From Minicystis rosea (GTDB taxonomy: Bacteria; Myxococcota_A; Polyangia; Polyangiales; Polyangiaceae): a stretch of 64,000 nucleotides of DNA. The position numbers were made by a program, and so were the translations under genes. Under the pieces are notes generated by a model. That model saw only the letters and a list, made by a program, of their open reading frames with translations, had not been told where the DNA came from and did no database searches. Below are positions 54,525-63,177 of the stretch, one piece after another; the first letter of the stretch is position 1, and each line of letters starts with the position of its first letter. The stretch is from assembly GCA_001931535.1 (NCBI GenBank), contig CP016211.1, forward strand, positions 2,880,501-2,944,500, read 5' to 3'.

Positions 54525-56093
54525 GTGGCGTCGTTCCTGTCCAAGCTCGCCCGGCTGCCATCGATGCCGGGGGCCAGACCACCGGACGCGACGACGACCG
54601 CGCCGAGATCGGCGCAACCGCGGGACGATGCTTCCACGGCGTTGGAGACCGCGACGGCGACGGACACCGTGACGAGCATGGAGCGCGACGAGCCGCGATC
54701 CGCAGGCTTGCTCGACGCAACGACGACCGCGGTGATGGATCGCAGCGTGGCGATCGCACCGGTCACGAGCACGGCGACGGGGAAGGCCGCGAGCAAGAGC
54801 GGCGCGAGCGCGCGGCCGAGCCTCGATGAGCTGCGCGAGCGGATTGCGCGCATCGTGGCCAAGGAGGCGCCGCCAGCGCCGCGCGCGGATCCGGCGCGTG
54901 GGGAGCTGCCGTTCGCGATGGAGCACACCGAGCACGGGCCGCTCTACGTGCGACGCGCGCGATCCGTGCCGGCGGCGAAGGTGGGGCGCGTGCCTCTCGT
55001 GGCGGCGCGTGATGCGGATCCGGCGATGCTGGCGCTGCTCGCGCTGGATCCGGTGCTCGGCGAATGCGATCCGCGGCGCGCGCTCTACGTCGACACGGAG
55101 ACGACGGGGCTCGCGGGCGGGACGGGGACGGTGCCGTTTCTGCTCGGGCTCGCGTGGCTCGATCCGGCGTCGGGGGCGTTCGTGGTGGAGCAGGCGCTCT
55201 TGCGCAGGCTCGGCGAAGAGGCGCCGATCCTCGCGCTCTTCGCCGAGCGGGTAGCCGAGGCGTCGATGATCGTGACCTTCAATGGGAAGGCGTTCGATCT
55301 GCCGCTCCTGCGCACGCGCTACGTGATGAACCGGATGAAGGCGCCCGCGGAGCCGCCGCACCTCGACCTCGTGCACATGGCTCGGCGCATCCACAAGACG
55401 CGGCTCAAGACGCGGACGCTGGTGGCCATCGAGGCGGAGATCTTGGGACGGTTGCGCGTCGGCGACGTGGCCGGCGGAGACATCGTGGCAACGTATGCGC
55501 ACTTCCTCCGCACGGGAGACGAGGAGGCGCTGCTCGGCGTGGTCGAGCACAACGCGGCCGACGTGCTCTCGATGGTGGCGCTGCTCGGGCTGTATGGAGA
55601 GCCGTTGGGGCGGCCGGCCGAGGAGGGTGAGGAGGGCGATCCGTATGCGCCCGCGGTGCTCGACGGCGCCGATCTCGCGGGCGTGGCGCGCACGCTGCGA
55701 CAAGCCGGCGCGCTCGATCGCGCGGCCGCGTTGGCCGAGGCGGCGGTGCAGCGCGGCGGCGGCGCCCTCGCCGTGCGGGCGCGCGGCGACATCGCCAAGG
55801 CGCGCGGCGACAAGGCGCGCGCGCTCGCGGACTACGAAGCGCTCGCGGCCGAGGTGGACGATCCGGCGGTGCGGCTGTCCCTCGCGAAGCTGTACGAGCA
55901 TCACGTGCGCTCCTTCGAGCAGGCGCTCGCGATCTTGGAGCGCGGCACGGGCGAGGACGAGGAGGCCGCGGCGCGGCGGAAAGAGCGGCTCGAGCGAAAG
56001 CGCGCGCGCTCGGTGCGCACCGCGCTGCTCCCCGGCATCGGGATCGAGGACACCTCGACCTCGGCGAAGCGCAAGCGGACCCGCTCCAAATGA
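54525..56093 (+). CDS. YprB-like RNase H-fold 3'-5' exonuclease
   Basis: This 522-residue protein has about 130 disordered N-terminal residues, then a DnaQ-like exonuclease domain of the YprB family: LYVDTETTGLAGG (first acidic motif), MIVTFNGKAFDLPLLRTR (second), and VVEHNAADVLSMVALL (third, with the catalytic Asp). A helical TPR-like tail follows (AGALDRAAALAEAAV, DKARALADYEALAAEV), then a basic C-terminus. It probably degrades nucleic acid; substrate unknown. GTG 54525 follows AGGAG by 8 bases. Its stop overlaps the start of the LptE-like gene (ATGA). Confidence 0.85.
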   Translation: MASFLSKLARLPSMPGARPPDATTTAPRSAQPRDDASTALETATATDTVTSMERDEPRSAGLLDATTTAVMDRSVAIAPVTSTATGKAASKSGASARPSLDELRERIARIVAKEAPPAPRADPARGELPFAMEHTEHGPLYVRRARSVPAAKVGRVPLVAARDADPAMLALLALDPVLGECDPRRALYVDTETTGLAGGTGTVPFLLGLAWLDPASGAFVVEQALLRRLGEEAPILALFAERVAEASMIVTFNGKAFDLPLLRTRYVMNRMKAPAEPPHLDLVHMARRIHKTRLKTRTLVAIEAEILGRLRVGDVAGGDIVATYAHFLRTGDEEALLGVVEHNAADVLSMVALLGLYGEPLGRPAEEGEEGDPYAPAVLDGADLAGVARTLRQAGALDRAAALAEAAVQRGGGALAVRARGDIAKARGDKARALADYEALAAEVDDPAVRLSLAKLYEHHVRSFEQALAILERGTGEDEEAAARRKERLERKRARSVRTALLPGIGIEDTSTSAKRKRTRSK

Positions 56094-56647
56094 GCAAGGC
56101 ACACGCGAGGGCGGCGAGCGTGATGACCATCGCACGCGCCGTCGTGGCGTGCGTGGTGTCGGCGAGCGCGACGGGGTGCGGGTATCACCTCGCGCATGCG
56201 CCGGCCGATCCGCTCGGGCCGTTCAGCGTCGTCGCAGGGCGCGCCTACGTGCCGGATGCGACGGCCAGCGCGGCCGCGGAGGAAGGGGCGCGCGCGGAGC
56301 TTTCGCGCGCCGGCGCGCTCTCCACGGGGAGCGAAGGGGGAAGCATCGAGATCGAGATCCTGCGCATCGACGAGGCAGGCGAAGGCATCGCCGTCGGTGC
56401 TGCGGGGGCGCCGCTCGGTCGCGGCGTGCGCATCACGGTGGTGGGTCGCGCATCGCTGCGGCGCGCGGGGAGCAACGTCGTCGAGCGCGACACGGGTGAC
56501 ATGCGCGCGAGCGAAGTAATGACCCGCGCCGATGGGGCCGCGCGCGGAATGGCGGTCGCCGAGAGCGCGACCCGCGTCGCGTCGCGACGGCTCGGCGAGA
56601 TGTTGGTGCGAAGGGTGCTCGGCTTTCCGGAGCCGAGCGAGCCGTAG
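56090..56647 (+). CDS. LptE-like LPS-assembly lipoprotein
   Basis: The 185-residue protein has a signal peptide ending in GCGYHL, the characteristic LptE start with the lipidated Cys followed by G-Y/F-H-L. The rest has the expected strand-helix pattern (FSVVAGRAYVPDAT, then AEEGARAELSRAGAL, SIEIEILRIDEAG, and a C-terminal helix). LptE plugs the LptD barrel that inserts lipopolysaccharide in the outer membrane; lptD is not in the window, so the name is given with caution. ATG 56090 overlaps the upstream stop by 4 bases. Confidence 0.7.
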   Translation: MSKAHARAASVMTIARAVVACVVSASATGCGYHLAHAPADPLGPFSVVAGRAYVPDATASAAAEEGARAELSRAGALSTGSEGGSIEIEILRIDEAGEGIAVGAAGAPLGRGVRITVVGRASLRRAGSNVVERDTGDMRASEVMTRADGAARGMAVAESATRVASRRLGEMLVRRVLGFPEPSEP

Positions 56648-56653
56648 CGAAGC

Positions 56654-58123
56654 TCAAGGCCCGTCGAGGAGGACCTTCTTGCCGCCGACGCGGACGTCGT
56701 CGCTCTTGGCGTGGAGCTTCACGCTGCCGGACGTGACCTTGATGGCCTTCTTTTCGATCGTCATCTCGCTCGAGGCGCTCTTGAAGAGGAAGCCCTTCTT
56801 GTCGATCGTGATCGATCGATCCGCGGCGATCGCGGCGGACATCATCTTATCGGCCGACGTGGCCTTGCCGATCTTGATGCCGCTGGACGCCATGTGCATG
56901 CCCCAGGCGCTGCCGGCGGTGGTGCCGATCCACGCCACGTCGCCGCCGGCGAAGTAGGCGTTCTTCTCGGCGCTCACCTGCACGAGCTCCTTGCCGACGG
57001 CGATGACGCTGCTCTCCGCGGACATCTGCACGCTCTTCTTGGCATCGAAGATCGCCTTGCCGTGATCGCAGCCGAGCTCGACCTTCTTGTAGCCTTTGAG
57101 CGAGGTGTAAGCGCCGGCCACGCCCGCGAAGAGGGAGCCCTTGATGCCCGCGCTGACCACGGCGCTCACGCTCGTCCACAACGTGGAGCCGAGCGTCGCG
57201 CCGTGGATGCCGAAGAACGAAGCGTTCCCGCTGGCGCCGATGCTCACGTCCTCGGCGGCGTCCATCTTGATGGATCCTTCGACGGCCTCTTCTTCGGCGA
57301 AGAGCTCCTTCACTTCCATCGACGTGCGGATGAACTCGCCGACGTCGGTGAGCCACTCGACCACGTCGGCGAAGGTGTCGACGCTCGCGTGCAGGTGGCC
57401 GTGCTTGTACTCCTTGTAGAGCTTGGTCGCGCCCATCGCGAGGTTGTGCGCGGTCACCACGCCGTTGGTGATGCCGTTGAAGATGCTCGCGCACTTCGCC
57501 GCGAGCGAGTGCGGCGCGTCGCCGTGCCAGGGCTCGGCGTACTTGACGTTCTCGTAGGGCAGGCCGGGGCTCGCGCCGATGGCCACGCCGGCGCCGGCGA
57601 TGTTGACCTCTTTGCCGCCGTTGAGATCGACGATGCCGTGCTCGGCCTGGAGGACGGCGCGCTTGCCCTCGCCCTTGGTGCGGAGGGTGATGTCGTGGGT
57701 GCGCGAGAGCAGATAGTGCTGCTTCTGGGCGTCGTGCCACGCGTTGGCCGCGGTCACCATGGAATAGCCATGGGTCGAGACGGGGGCCGCGTCGCCGTAG
57801 CCTTTGATGCTCGCCTTCGTCGCGGGGCCGCCGAGGCTCACGACCGTTTGCGGTCCGCTCTTCGTCTCGAAGTTGATGTGATTGTCGGTGTAGCCGGTGA
57901 TGCCCGCGTCGGTGTTCCAGCGCGGCGACGCTTCACCGAGCGAGAGCACGGTGCTCTCCGCGGGGACGTGGAGCGTGTAGCGATTGGGCCCGTGCGTGGG
58001 GCTCGCGACAGGCGTGGCCGACCACGCGGCCTCCACCGTGTCGGCGTACACGGGGTCCGCGACGAAGGTCTGCGGCGCCGCGAGGAGCGGAGGGAGCGTG
58101 GGATCTTCGTAGACGATCGTCAT
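56654..58123 (-). CDS. VgrG-tail-like beta-helix protein, paralogue 3
   Basis: This 489-residue protein shares its whole length with the next two genes. Its N-terminus (FVADPVYADTVEA, PTHGPNRYTLHVP) is followed by short repetitive strands as in VgrG C-terminal regions (HDITLRTKGEGKRAVLQAEHG, IVDLNGGKEVNIAGAG), a helical middle with a Gly/Ala-rich stretch (SVSAVVSAGIKGSLFAGVAG), then more strands ending VRVGGKKVLL. It probably extends the type VI spike or carries an effector. It starts 10 bp after the upstream stop and is the last gene of the operon, convergent with the LptE-like gene. Confidence 0.75.
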   Translation of the reverse strand: MTIVYEDPTLPPLLAAPQTFVADPVYADTVEAAWSATPVASPTHGPNRYTLHVPAESTVLSLGEASPRWNTDAGITGYTDNHINFETKSGPQTVVSLGGPATKASIKGYGDAAPVSTHGYSMVTAANAWHDAQKQHYLLSRTHDITLRTKGEGKRAVLQAEHGIVDLNGGKEVNIAGAGVAIGASPGLPYENVKYAEPWHGDAPHSLAAKCASIFNGITNGVVTAHNLAMGATKLYKEYKHGHLHASVDTFADVVEWLTDVGEFIRTSMEVKELFAEEEAVEGSIKMDAAEDVSIGASGNASFFGIHGATLGSTLWTSVSAVVSAGIKGSLFAGVAGAYTSLKGYKKVELGCDHGKAIFDAKKSVQMSAESSVIAVGKELVQVSAEKNAYFAGGDVAWIGTTAGSAWGMHMASSGIKIGKATSADKMMSAAIAADRSITIDKKGFLFKSASSEMTIEKKAIKVTSGSVKLHAKSDDVRVGGKKVLLDGP

Positions 58124-58133
58124 GGCTCGGCCC

Positions 58134-59612
58134 TCACTTGAGCAGGATGCGTGCGCCGTTGACGGTGACGGGGCCGCTCGTGGACTCGAAGCGGATCTTC
58201 TTGTTCTTCCCCGTCATCGTGACCTTGTCGTCCCCGAGCTCGAGCGACGTGTCGCTGGTCTTCGCCTCGATGCTCGACGACGTCATGCGCAGCGCGGGCT
58301 GGTCTTTGATCTTGGCGCTGCTCATCTTGTCGGCGCCGCTGGCCGCGCCGAGCGCGAGGCCTTGATCATCGAGGAGGAGCCCGTAGCCGCCGCCCGCGGG
58401 CGTGCCGAACCAGGTCTTCTTGCCGCCGAGGAGCGCCTCTCCATCGGGGCTCGCCACGTGCGCCACCGACTTCGCGCCGGCGGTGAAATCCTTCTCGCCC
58501 TGGAGGTGAATCTCCGTCTCGGCGGCGACGAAGATCTTGCCCCAGTCGGATCCCATCTCGACTTTGCGGTAGCCCTTCATCCCGGTGAACATGCCGCCCA
58601 CGCCGCCGAAGAGCGTCGCCTTCATGCTGGCCGACATGCCCGCATTCACGCCCGTCCAGCCGGCCGATCCGAGGGCCACGCCCTTCATGCCGAACACGGA
58701 GACGTCGCCGCCGGCCGTGGCCGCGACGATGTCGGGCGCGGCGAGCTTCACGCATTTCTCCGGCGTCTTCGGCTCCGACACGAGCGCGTAGACCTTCTTG
58801 AGCGAGAGGAGGAGGAGCGCGCCGTTGATCTTGCGCTTGTGCTTGTCGGTCATCTCCTCGGGCGCGCCGGCGAAGTCGCCTTCCTTGTATTTGGTGCGCA
58901 CCTTGTTGGCGATGAAGTCCGCGGCCGCCGAGAGCGACGCGGCCACGGCGGCCGCGATCTGCGTGGCGCCGGCGGCGCTCGAGTGCGGGCGGCGACCTTC
59001 CCAGGCTTCGTCGTAGCCCACGTCCTCGACCTCGAGCTCACCCGCGGCGATGGAGACGCCGCCGCCGGAGACGTTGACCTCCTTGCCGCCGTTGAGATCG
59101 ATCTTGCCGGCGTCGGCTTGCACGACGGCGCGCGCCTCGGATCCCGAGGTGCGGAGGCTCATGTCCTCGGTGTGCGAGATCAGGTAGTGCTGGTGCTTGG
59201 CGTCGTGCCACGCGTTCATCGACGTGACCATCGCGTAGCCCTTCGTGCTCTTGGGAGGCACGGCTTGCTTCGGCTTCGCGTCGGCGCCGGGATGACCGAG
59301 GATGCCGGTCGTCGTCGCCGGGCCGCCGAGGCTCACGATGGTCGTGTCGGTGGCCTTGGTCTCGAAATGGATGTGGCTCTCGGTGTGGCCGGTGATGCCC
59401 GTGTCCGTGTCCCAACGCGCCGACTTCTGGCCCAGCGAGAGCCGCGTCGTCTCCGTGGGGACGTGAACGGTGTAGCGGTTCGGCCCCGCGGTCGGGCTGT
59501 GCAGGAGCGGCAGCTCGTAGGCCTTCTCGACGGAGCCGCCGAGATCGGGATCGACCACGAAGCTCACCGAGAGCGTCGGCAGCGGGCCGTCGAAATCCAA
59601 GTCCAGGTTCAT
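58134..59612 (-). CDS. VgrG-tail-like beta-helix protein, paralogue 2
   Basis: The 492-residue protein aligns with its neighbours: PTAGPNRYTVHVPTE, GITGHTESHIHFETK, SLGGPATTTGILGH, KIDLNGGKEVNVSGGGVSIAAG, then a helical middle and a C-terminal strand block ending VTVNGARILL. It is the most divergent of the three in the first 30 residues and the middle. The conserved strand pattern is that of gp5/VgrG-type needles. No toxin domain is recognisable. The gaps of 10 bp on both sides indicate one transcript. Confidence 0.75.
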   Translation of the reverse strand: MNLDLDFDGPLPTLSVSFVVDPDLGGSVEKAYELPLLHSPTAGPNRYTVHVPTETTRLSLGQKSARWDTDTGITGHTESHIHFETKATDTTIVSLGGPATTTGILGHPGADAKPKQAVPPKSTKGYAMVTSMNAWHDAKHQHYLISHTEDMSLRTSGSEARAVVQADAGKIDLNGGKEVNVSGGGVSIAAGELEVEDVGYDEAWEGRRPHSSAAGATQIAAAVAASLSAAADFIANKVRTKYKEGDFAGAPEEMTDKHKRKINGALLLLSLKKVYALVSEPKTPEKCVKLAAPDIVAATAGGDVSVFGMKGVALGSAGWTGVNAGMSASMKATLFGGVGGMFTGMKGYRKVEMGSDWGKIFVAAETEIHLQGEKDFTAGAKSVAHVASPDGEALLGGKKTWFGTPAGGGYGLLLDDQGLALGAASGADKMSSAKIKDQPALRMTSSSIEAKTSDTSLELGDDKVTMTGKNKKIRFESTSGPVTVNGARILLK

Positions 59613-59622
59613 CGCCGCCTCC

Positions 59623-61086
59623 TCACTCGACTCGGATTTGAGCCTTTTGGCTGTTGAAGATGACGTTCTTCTGCTTGGCGTCGAAGCGGATGCCCGGCGC
59701 TTCGACGAGGCAGAGATCGTTCGACAAGGTGACGGCGCCGGAGGTGCCGGCGATCTCGATCTTGTCGTCGTCGATGCGAATCGCGGGCGAGGCCGCGATG
59801 GCGGCGGTCTTCATGTCGGCCGCGCCGGTCGCCTGACCGAAGGCCACGCCCTTGTCGTCGAAGAGCGCGCCCCAGCCGGGCTCGGCGCCGATCCACGCGC
59901 GCTTGCCGCCGCCGACGAGGAGGTGCTTCTTGCCGGTCACCTGCGCGTCGTTCGCTGCGCCGGCGACGACCTCCTGCACCGAGGAGAGCTCGATGTTCTT
60001 CTTGGCGCTGAAGACGACATCGCCCCAGGTCGAGCCGACTTCGAGCTTCTTCTGCGCTTTGATCGAGGTGAAGGTGCTGCCCACGCCCGCGAAGAGCGCG
60101 CCCTTCATCGTGGCCGTGAGGACGGCGCTCACGCTCGCCGACAACGCGGACGCCATGCTCGCGCCCGACGCTCCGGTGAGCGAAACGTCCTTGCCCGCGA
60201 GCGCGCCGACATCCTTCTCGGCGCCGATCTTCACGCAGCCGGGAGGCGAGGGCGCCTTGGCGAAGGCCTTCTTGATCTTCACGACCGACTTGCCGAACTT
60301 GATCGAGTCGCCGGCCCACTTGATCACGTCGACGAAGAGGTACTCGTTCGCCTTGAGCTCGCCGGCCTTGTACTTCTTGGCCGTCTTGTGGGCCTTGAGG
60401 CCGAGGTCGTGCACCGAGAGCGCAGCGCTGATGAGATCGATGTACGGCTTGACCTTCTTGGCCATGGCCGCGGACGGCGCCGATCCGCTGAAGTTGCCGC
60501 CGGAGAGCACGTCGGGGAAATGGAGCGTCGAGGCGGCGCCGATGGCCACGCTGCCGCCGGCGATGTTCACCTCTTCGCCGCCGTTGAGATCGACGTAGCC
60601 GTGATCGGCTTGCACGACGGCGCGCTTCTCTCCGCCCTTGGTGCGGAGGGAGATGTCGCCTTCGTGCGAGAAGAGATAGTGCTGGCCGGTCGCCTCGTGC
60701 CACGCGCTCTCGGCCGTGATCATGGAGTAGCCCTCCGTCGACACGGGAGGCTTGCCGCCGTGGCCCTTGATGGCCGACGTGGTGGCCGGACCGCCGAGGC
60801 TCACGATGGTCTTGTCGTGAGCCTTGGTCTCGAAGTGGATGTGCGTGTTCGTGTAGCCGACGATGCCGGCGTCCGTCTTCCACGTCGGGGACGCCGCGCC
60901 CAGCGAGAGCACCGCTTTGTCCGTGGGGACGTGGACCGTGTAGCGGTTGGGATCGTGCGTCGGCTTGGCGAGGCGGACGGCGTCGTATTCGATCTCGACG
61001 GTGTCGGCGAGCGCCGGATCGGCCACGAAGGTCGTGGCCGGTACGTGGAGAAAGGGCAGGTCGATGCCGTCTTCGATGATGGTCAT
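59623..61086 (-). CDS. VgrG-tail-like beta-helix protein, paralogue 1
   Basis: The 487-residue protein follows VgrG by 52 bp. Family features are FVADPALADTVEIEYDAV, PTHDPNRYTVHVPTD, HIHFETKAHDKTIVSLGGP, GDISLRTKGGEKRAVVQADHG and VDLNGGEEVNIAGGSVAIGA. The middle contains helices and Ala/Gly-rich segments (SVSAVLTATMKGALFAGVGS). The C-terminal strands resemble the end of a VgrG spike. Being next to vgrG, it is the most likely direct partner of the VgrG trimer. Confidence 0.75.
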   Translation of the reverse strand: MTIIEDGIDLPFLHVPATTFVADPALADTVEIEYDAVRLAKPTHDPNRYTVHVPTDKAVLSLGAASPTWKTDAGIVGYTNTHIHFETKAHDKTIVSLGGPATTSAIKGHGGKPPVSTEGYSMITAESAWHEATGQHYLFSHEGDISLRTKGGEKRAVVQADHGYVDLNGGEEVNIAGGSVAIGAASTLHFPDVLSGGNFSGSAPSAAMAKKVKPYIDLISAALSVHDLGLKAHKTAKKYKAGELKANEYLFVDVIKWAGDSIKFGKSVVKIKKAFAKAPSPPGCVKIGAEKDVGALAGKDVSLTGASGASMASALSASVSAVLTATMKGALFAGVGSTFTSIKAQKKLEVGSTWGDVVFSAKKNIELSSVQEVVAGAANDAQVTGKKHLLVGGGKRAWIGAEPGWGALFDDKGVAFGQATGAADMKTAAIAASPAIRIDDDKIEIAGTSGAVTLSNDLCLVEAPGIRFDAKQKNVIFNSQKAQIRVE

Positions 61087-61138
61087 GGCCGCTCCTCGTG
61101 GGTCCGTGGCTGCTTCGTGATGCGCTCGATGCGCATCG

Positions 61139-62632
61139 TCAGCTCTGGAGATCCTCCATCTCGACGCGGATGCCCGAGGCCGTCTGCGTGACGGACTGCG
61201 TGGCGTTGGAGCTCGTCGACGGGCTCAGCGTCTGCGGGTTGGGCACCGCGCCCGCGATGATCGGGCGATCGGGATCGCCGTCGATGTGGAGGAGCACGAC
61301 CTCGGTGCCCTTGTGGAGCGGGTGGTGCGTGCCGTAGCCGGCGCCGGCATAGGGCTGCGCCATGCGGATCCAACGTGACGCCTTGCCGCCCTTGTTGAGG
61401 TTCACGTCGTACGGCATGCGGACCTTGTAGCGGCCCTCGGCGTCGATGGACGCGTAGTCACCGCTCGTGTCCGCGTCGATGTGCGCGTGCATGGCGCCGT
61501 GGATGCGCGGCCAAGGCGTGACGCGCTCGGGCCGGAACTCGACGTCGATGGGGATGGCCTCGAAGGTGGCGAAGTAGCGCTGCGGCGTGGAGCCGAGATC
61601 GTCGCGATCCGGGTTCACCGGATAGCCGACGCGGTGCTCGATGCGGGTGATGAGGTACTTGCCGTCGTTGCCGGCCTCGAAATGGTTCTCTAGCTCGAAG
61701 ACGTGACCGACGCGGAAGCGCGAGCAGTCGGTGCGCGCGCGGAAGGTGCGGCGCTCGCAGCGGAGCCGCTCGGCGCGGAGGGTCGCGAGGGCGGCGCCGG
61801 CGCTCGCGTCTTTGAAGTGATCGCCGTAGTAGAACATCGTCCCGAAGCCGCGCGCTTGATCGACGGTCTCGGTGGCGATGAGCGCGGCCGTGGGGCGCCG
61901 GTAGTTGTGATCGATGAGCGCCACCCGCGCGGGGACGCGCTTCTGCGAGAGCTTCCAATCCCACACCGTGGCGAGCCCGCCGGTGGAGAGGTTGTTGCGC
62001 TCGCGGTAGCTGATGATCTCGGGATCTTCGATGGGCGTGGCGTCGGTGTTCTCGTCGGCGATGATGAGCTTCTCGGCGTCGCCGCCGTGATCGAACCAAT
62101 AGAAGAAGCCCTCGTGCTCGAGCCAGCGCTGGATGAAGTCCCAGTCGCTCTCTTGGTATTGGACGATGTACTCGCGCTTCGGGCTCTTCGCCTGGAGGTT
62201 CACGCGGACGTCGAAGTTCTGCGGGCCGAGGCCGTAGCCCTTCAGGATCTTGGTCACCATCTCGGGGATGGTCGTGTCCTGATAGAGGCGGCTCGTGCGC
62301 GTGAGCGTGAGGAGCCAGATGTTCGGCACCATGGTGGCGAGGTAGCGCGCGGGCGCGCCCCGCTCGTGATCGAGGACCTCGATGTTCTTGAGGAGGCCGC
62401 GCACGATGTCGCCCTTCTTCGGGCCCATGGCGACGGCGCAGGGCGCCTTGAGGAGCTGATCGAGCTCGTCGTCCGTGTAGCGCTTGTCGCGCTGGAGCAG
62501 GAGATCGAACTCGAAGAGGCGCGAGAGGCTCTCTCGGCCCCAGACGCCGCGCAGATGCACGGGGTCGTCGGGGACGGCGCCGGACGCGAACCGGATCCGG
62601 ATCGACTCGAGAGCCTTGTCGTCATCGGCCAT
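61139..62632 (-). CDS. vgrG: type VI secretion spike protein VgrG (TssI), short form
   Basis: This 497-residue protein has the gp27-like part (HLRGVWGRESLSRLFEFDLLL, YIVQYQESDWDFIQRWLEHEGFFYWF) and the gp5 OB-fold (GRYKVRMPYDVNLNKGGKASRWIRMAQPYAG and HKGTEVVLLHIDGDPDRPII). It ends soon after the OB-fold, without the long beta-prism found in most VgrG proteins. VgrG trimers cap the Hcp tube and pierce the target cell. ATG 62632. The three following genes may supply the missing needle part. Confidence 0.93.
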   Translation of the reverse strand: MADDDKALESIRIRFASGAVPDDPVHLRGVWGRESLSRLFEFDLLLQRDKRYTDDELDQLLKAPCAVAMGPKKGDIVRGLLKNIEVLDHERGAPARYLATMVPNIWLLTLTRTSRLYQDTTIPEMVTKILKGYGLGPQNFDVRVNLQAKSPKREYIVQYQESDWDFIQRWLEHEGFFYWFDHGGDAEKLIIADENTDATPIEDPEIISYRERNNLSTGGLATVWDWKLSQKRVPARVALIDHNYRRPTAALIATETVDQARGFGTMFYYGDHFKDASAGAALATLRAERLRCERRTFRARTDCSRFRVGHVFELENHFEAGNDGKYLITRIEHRVGYPVNPDRDDLGSTPQRYFATFEAIPIDVEFRPERVTPWPRIHGAMHAHIDADTSGDYASIDAEGRYKVRMPYDVNLNKGGKASRWIRMAQPYAGAGYGTHHPLHKGTEVVLLHIDGDPDRPIIAGAVPNPQTLSPSTSSNATQSVTQTASGIRVEMEDLQS

Positions 62633-62677
62633 GGAAGCGCTCCCTCGTGTGCTCGTTGGGGTGTCGTGCGATCGGGA

Positions 62678-63118
62678 TCAGGACCCGACCAGGATCTTGG
62701 CTTGAGAAGGGGCCATGTGCGTGCCGGCGGGCATGTTCATGTTGCCGCTGCCGTTGTGCGCGGTCGTCGCGGTGTGCGTGACGACGCCCTTGCCCTCGGC
62801 CTTCACCTTGCTGCTGTAGGTCTTGAAGACCGCCTTGCCCATGTTCTTCTGCGACATGAGGCCCTTGGGCGTGGGCAGGTTGCTGACGCCGGCTTCGTCG
62901 CCCATCGTGCGCGGGACCTCGGAGTCCTCGACGACGACGCCCTTGTTGCTCATGAGGACGTTCTTCGTCGCCTTGTCGGTGTCGCTCAGCATCGCCGTGT
63001 TGGGGAACGGCGTGGGGATGCCGCCCGGACCGGCCGGCGGCGGCGGCGCGGGGATGTGACAGGTGTCGGGCGTCGCGAGGGCTTGGCCACCGGCTTTGGT
63101 CGCAGCAGGGAGAGACAT
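62678..63118 (-). CDS. DUF4150 PAAR-like spike-tip protein
   Basis: The 146-residue protein has the DUF4150 features: an early CHIPAPPPPAGPGGIPTPFPN, GVVVEDSEVPRTMGDEAG and SSKVKAEGKGVVTHTATTAHN. DUF4150 proteins resemble PAAR tips that sharpen the VgrG spike and attach effectors. Length is normal; ATG 63118. It lies 45 bp upstream of vgrG and 59 bp after the DUF3540 gene. Confidence 0.92.
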   Translation of the reverse strand: MSLPAATKAGGQALATPDTCHIPAPPPPAGPGGIPTPFPNTAMLSDTDKATKNVLMSNKGVVVEDSEVPRTMGDEAGVSNLPTPKGLMSQKNMGKAVFKTYSSKVKAEGKGVVTHTATTAHNGSGNMNMPAGTHMAPSQAKILVGS

Positions 63119-63177
63119 GACGCGGGCTCCTTGTCGGCGCGGAACGCGCTCGCGCGTTCGGCGGATGGCAGCTCAGA

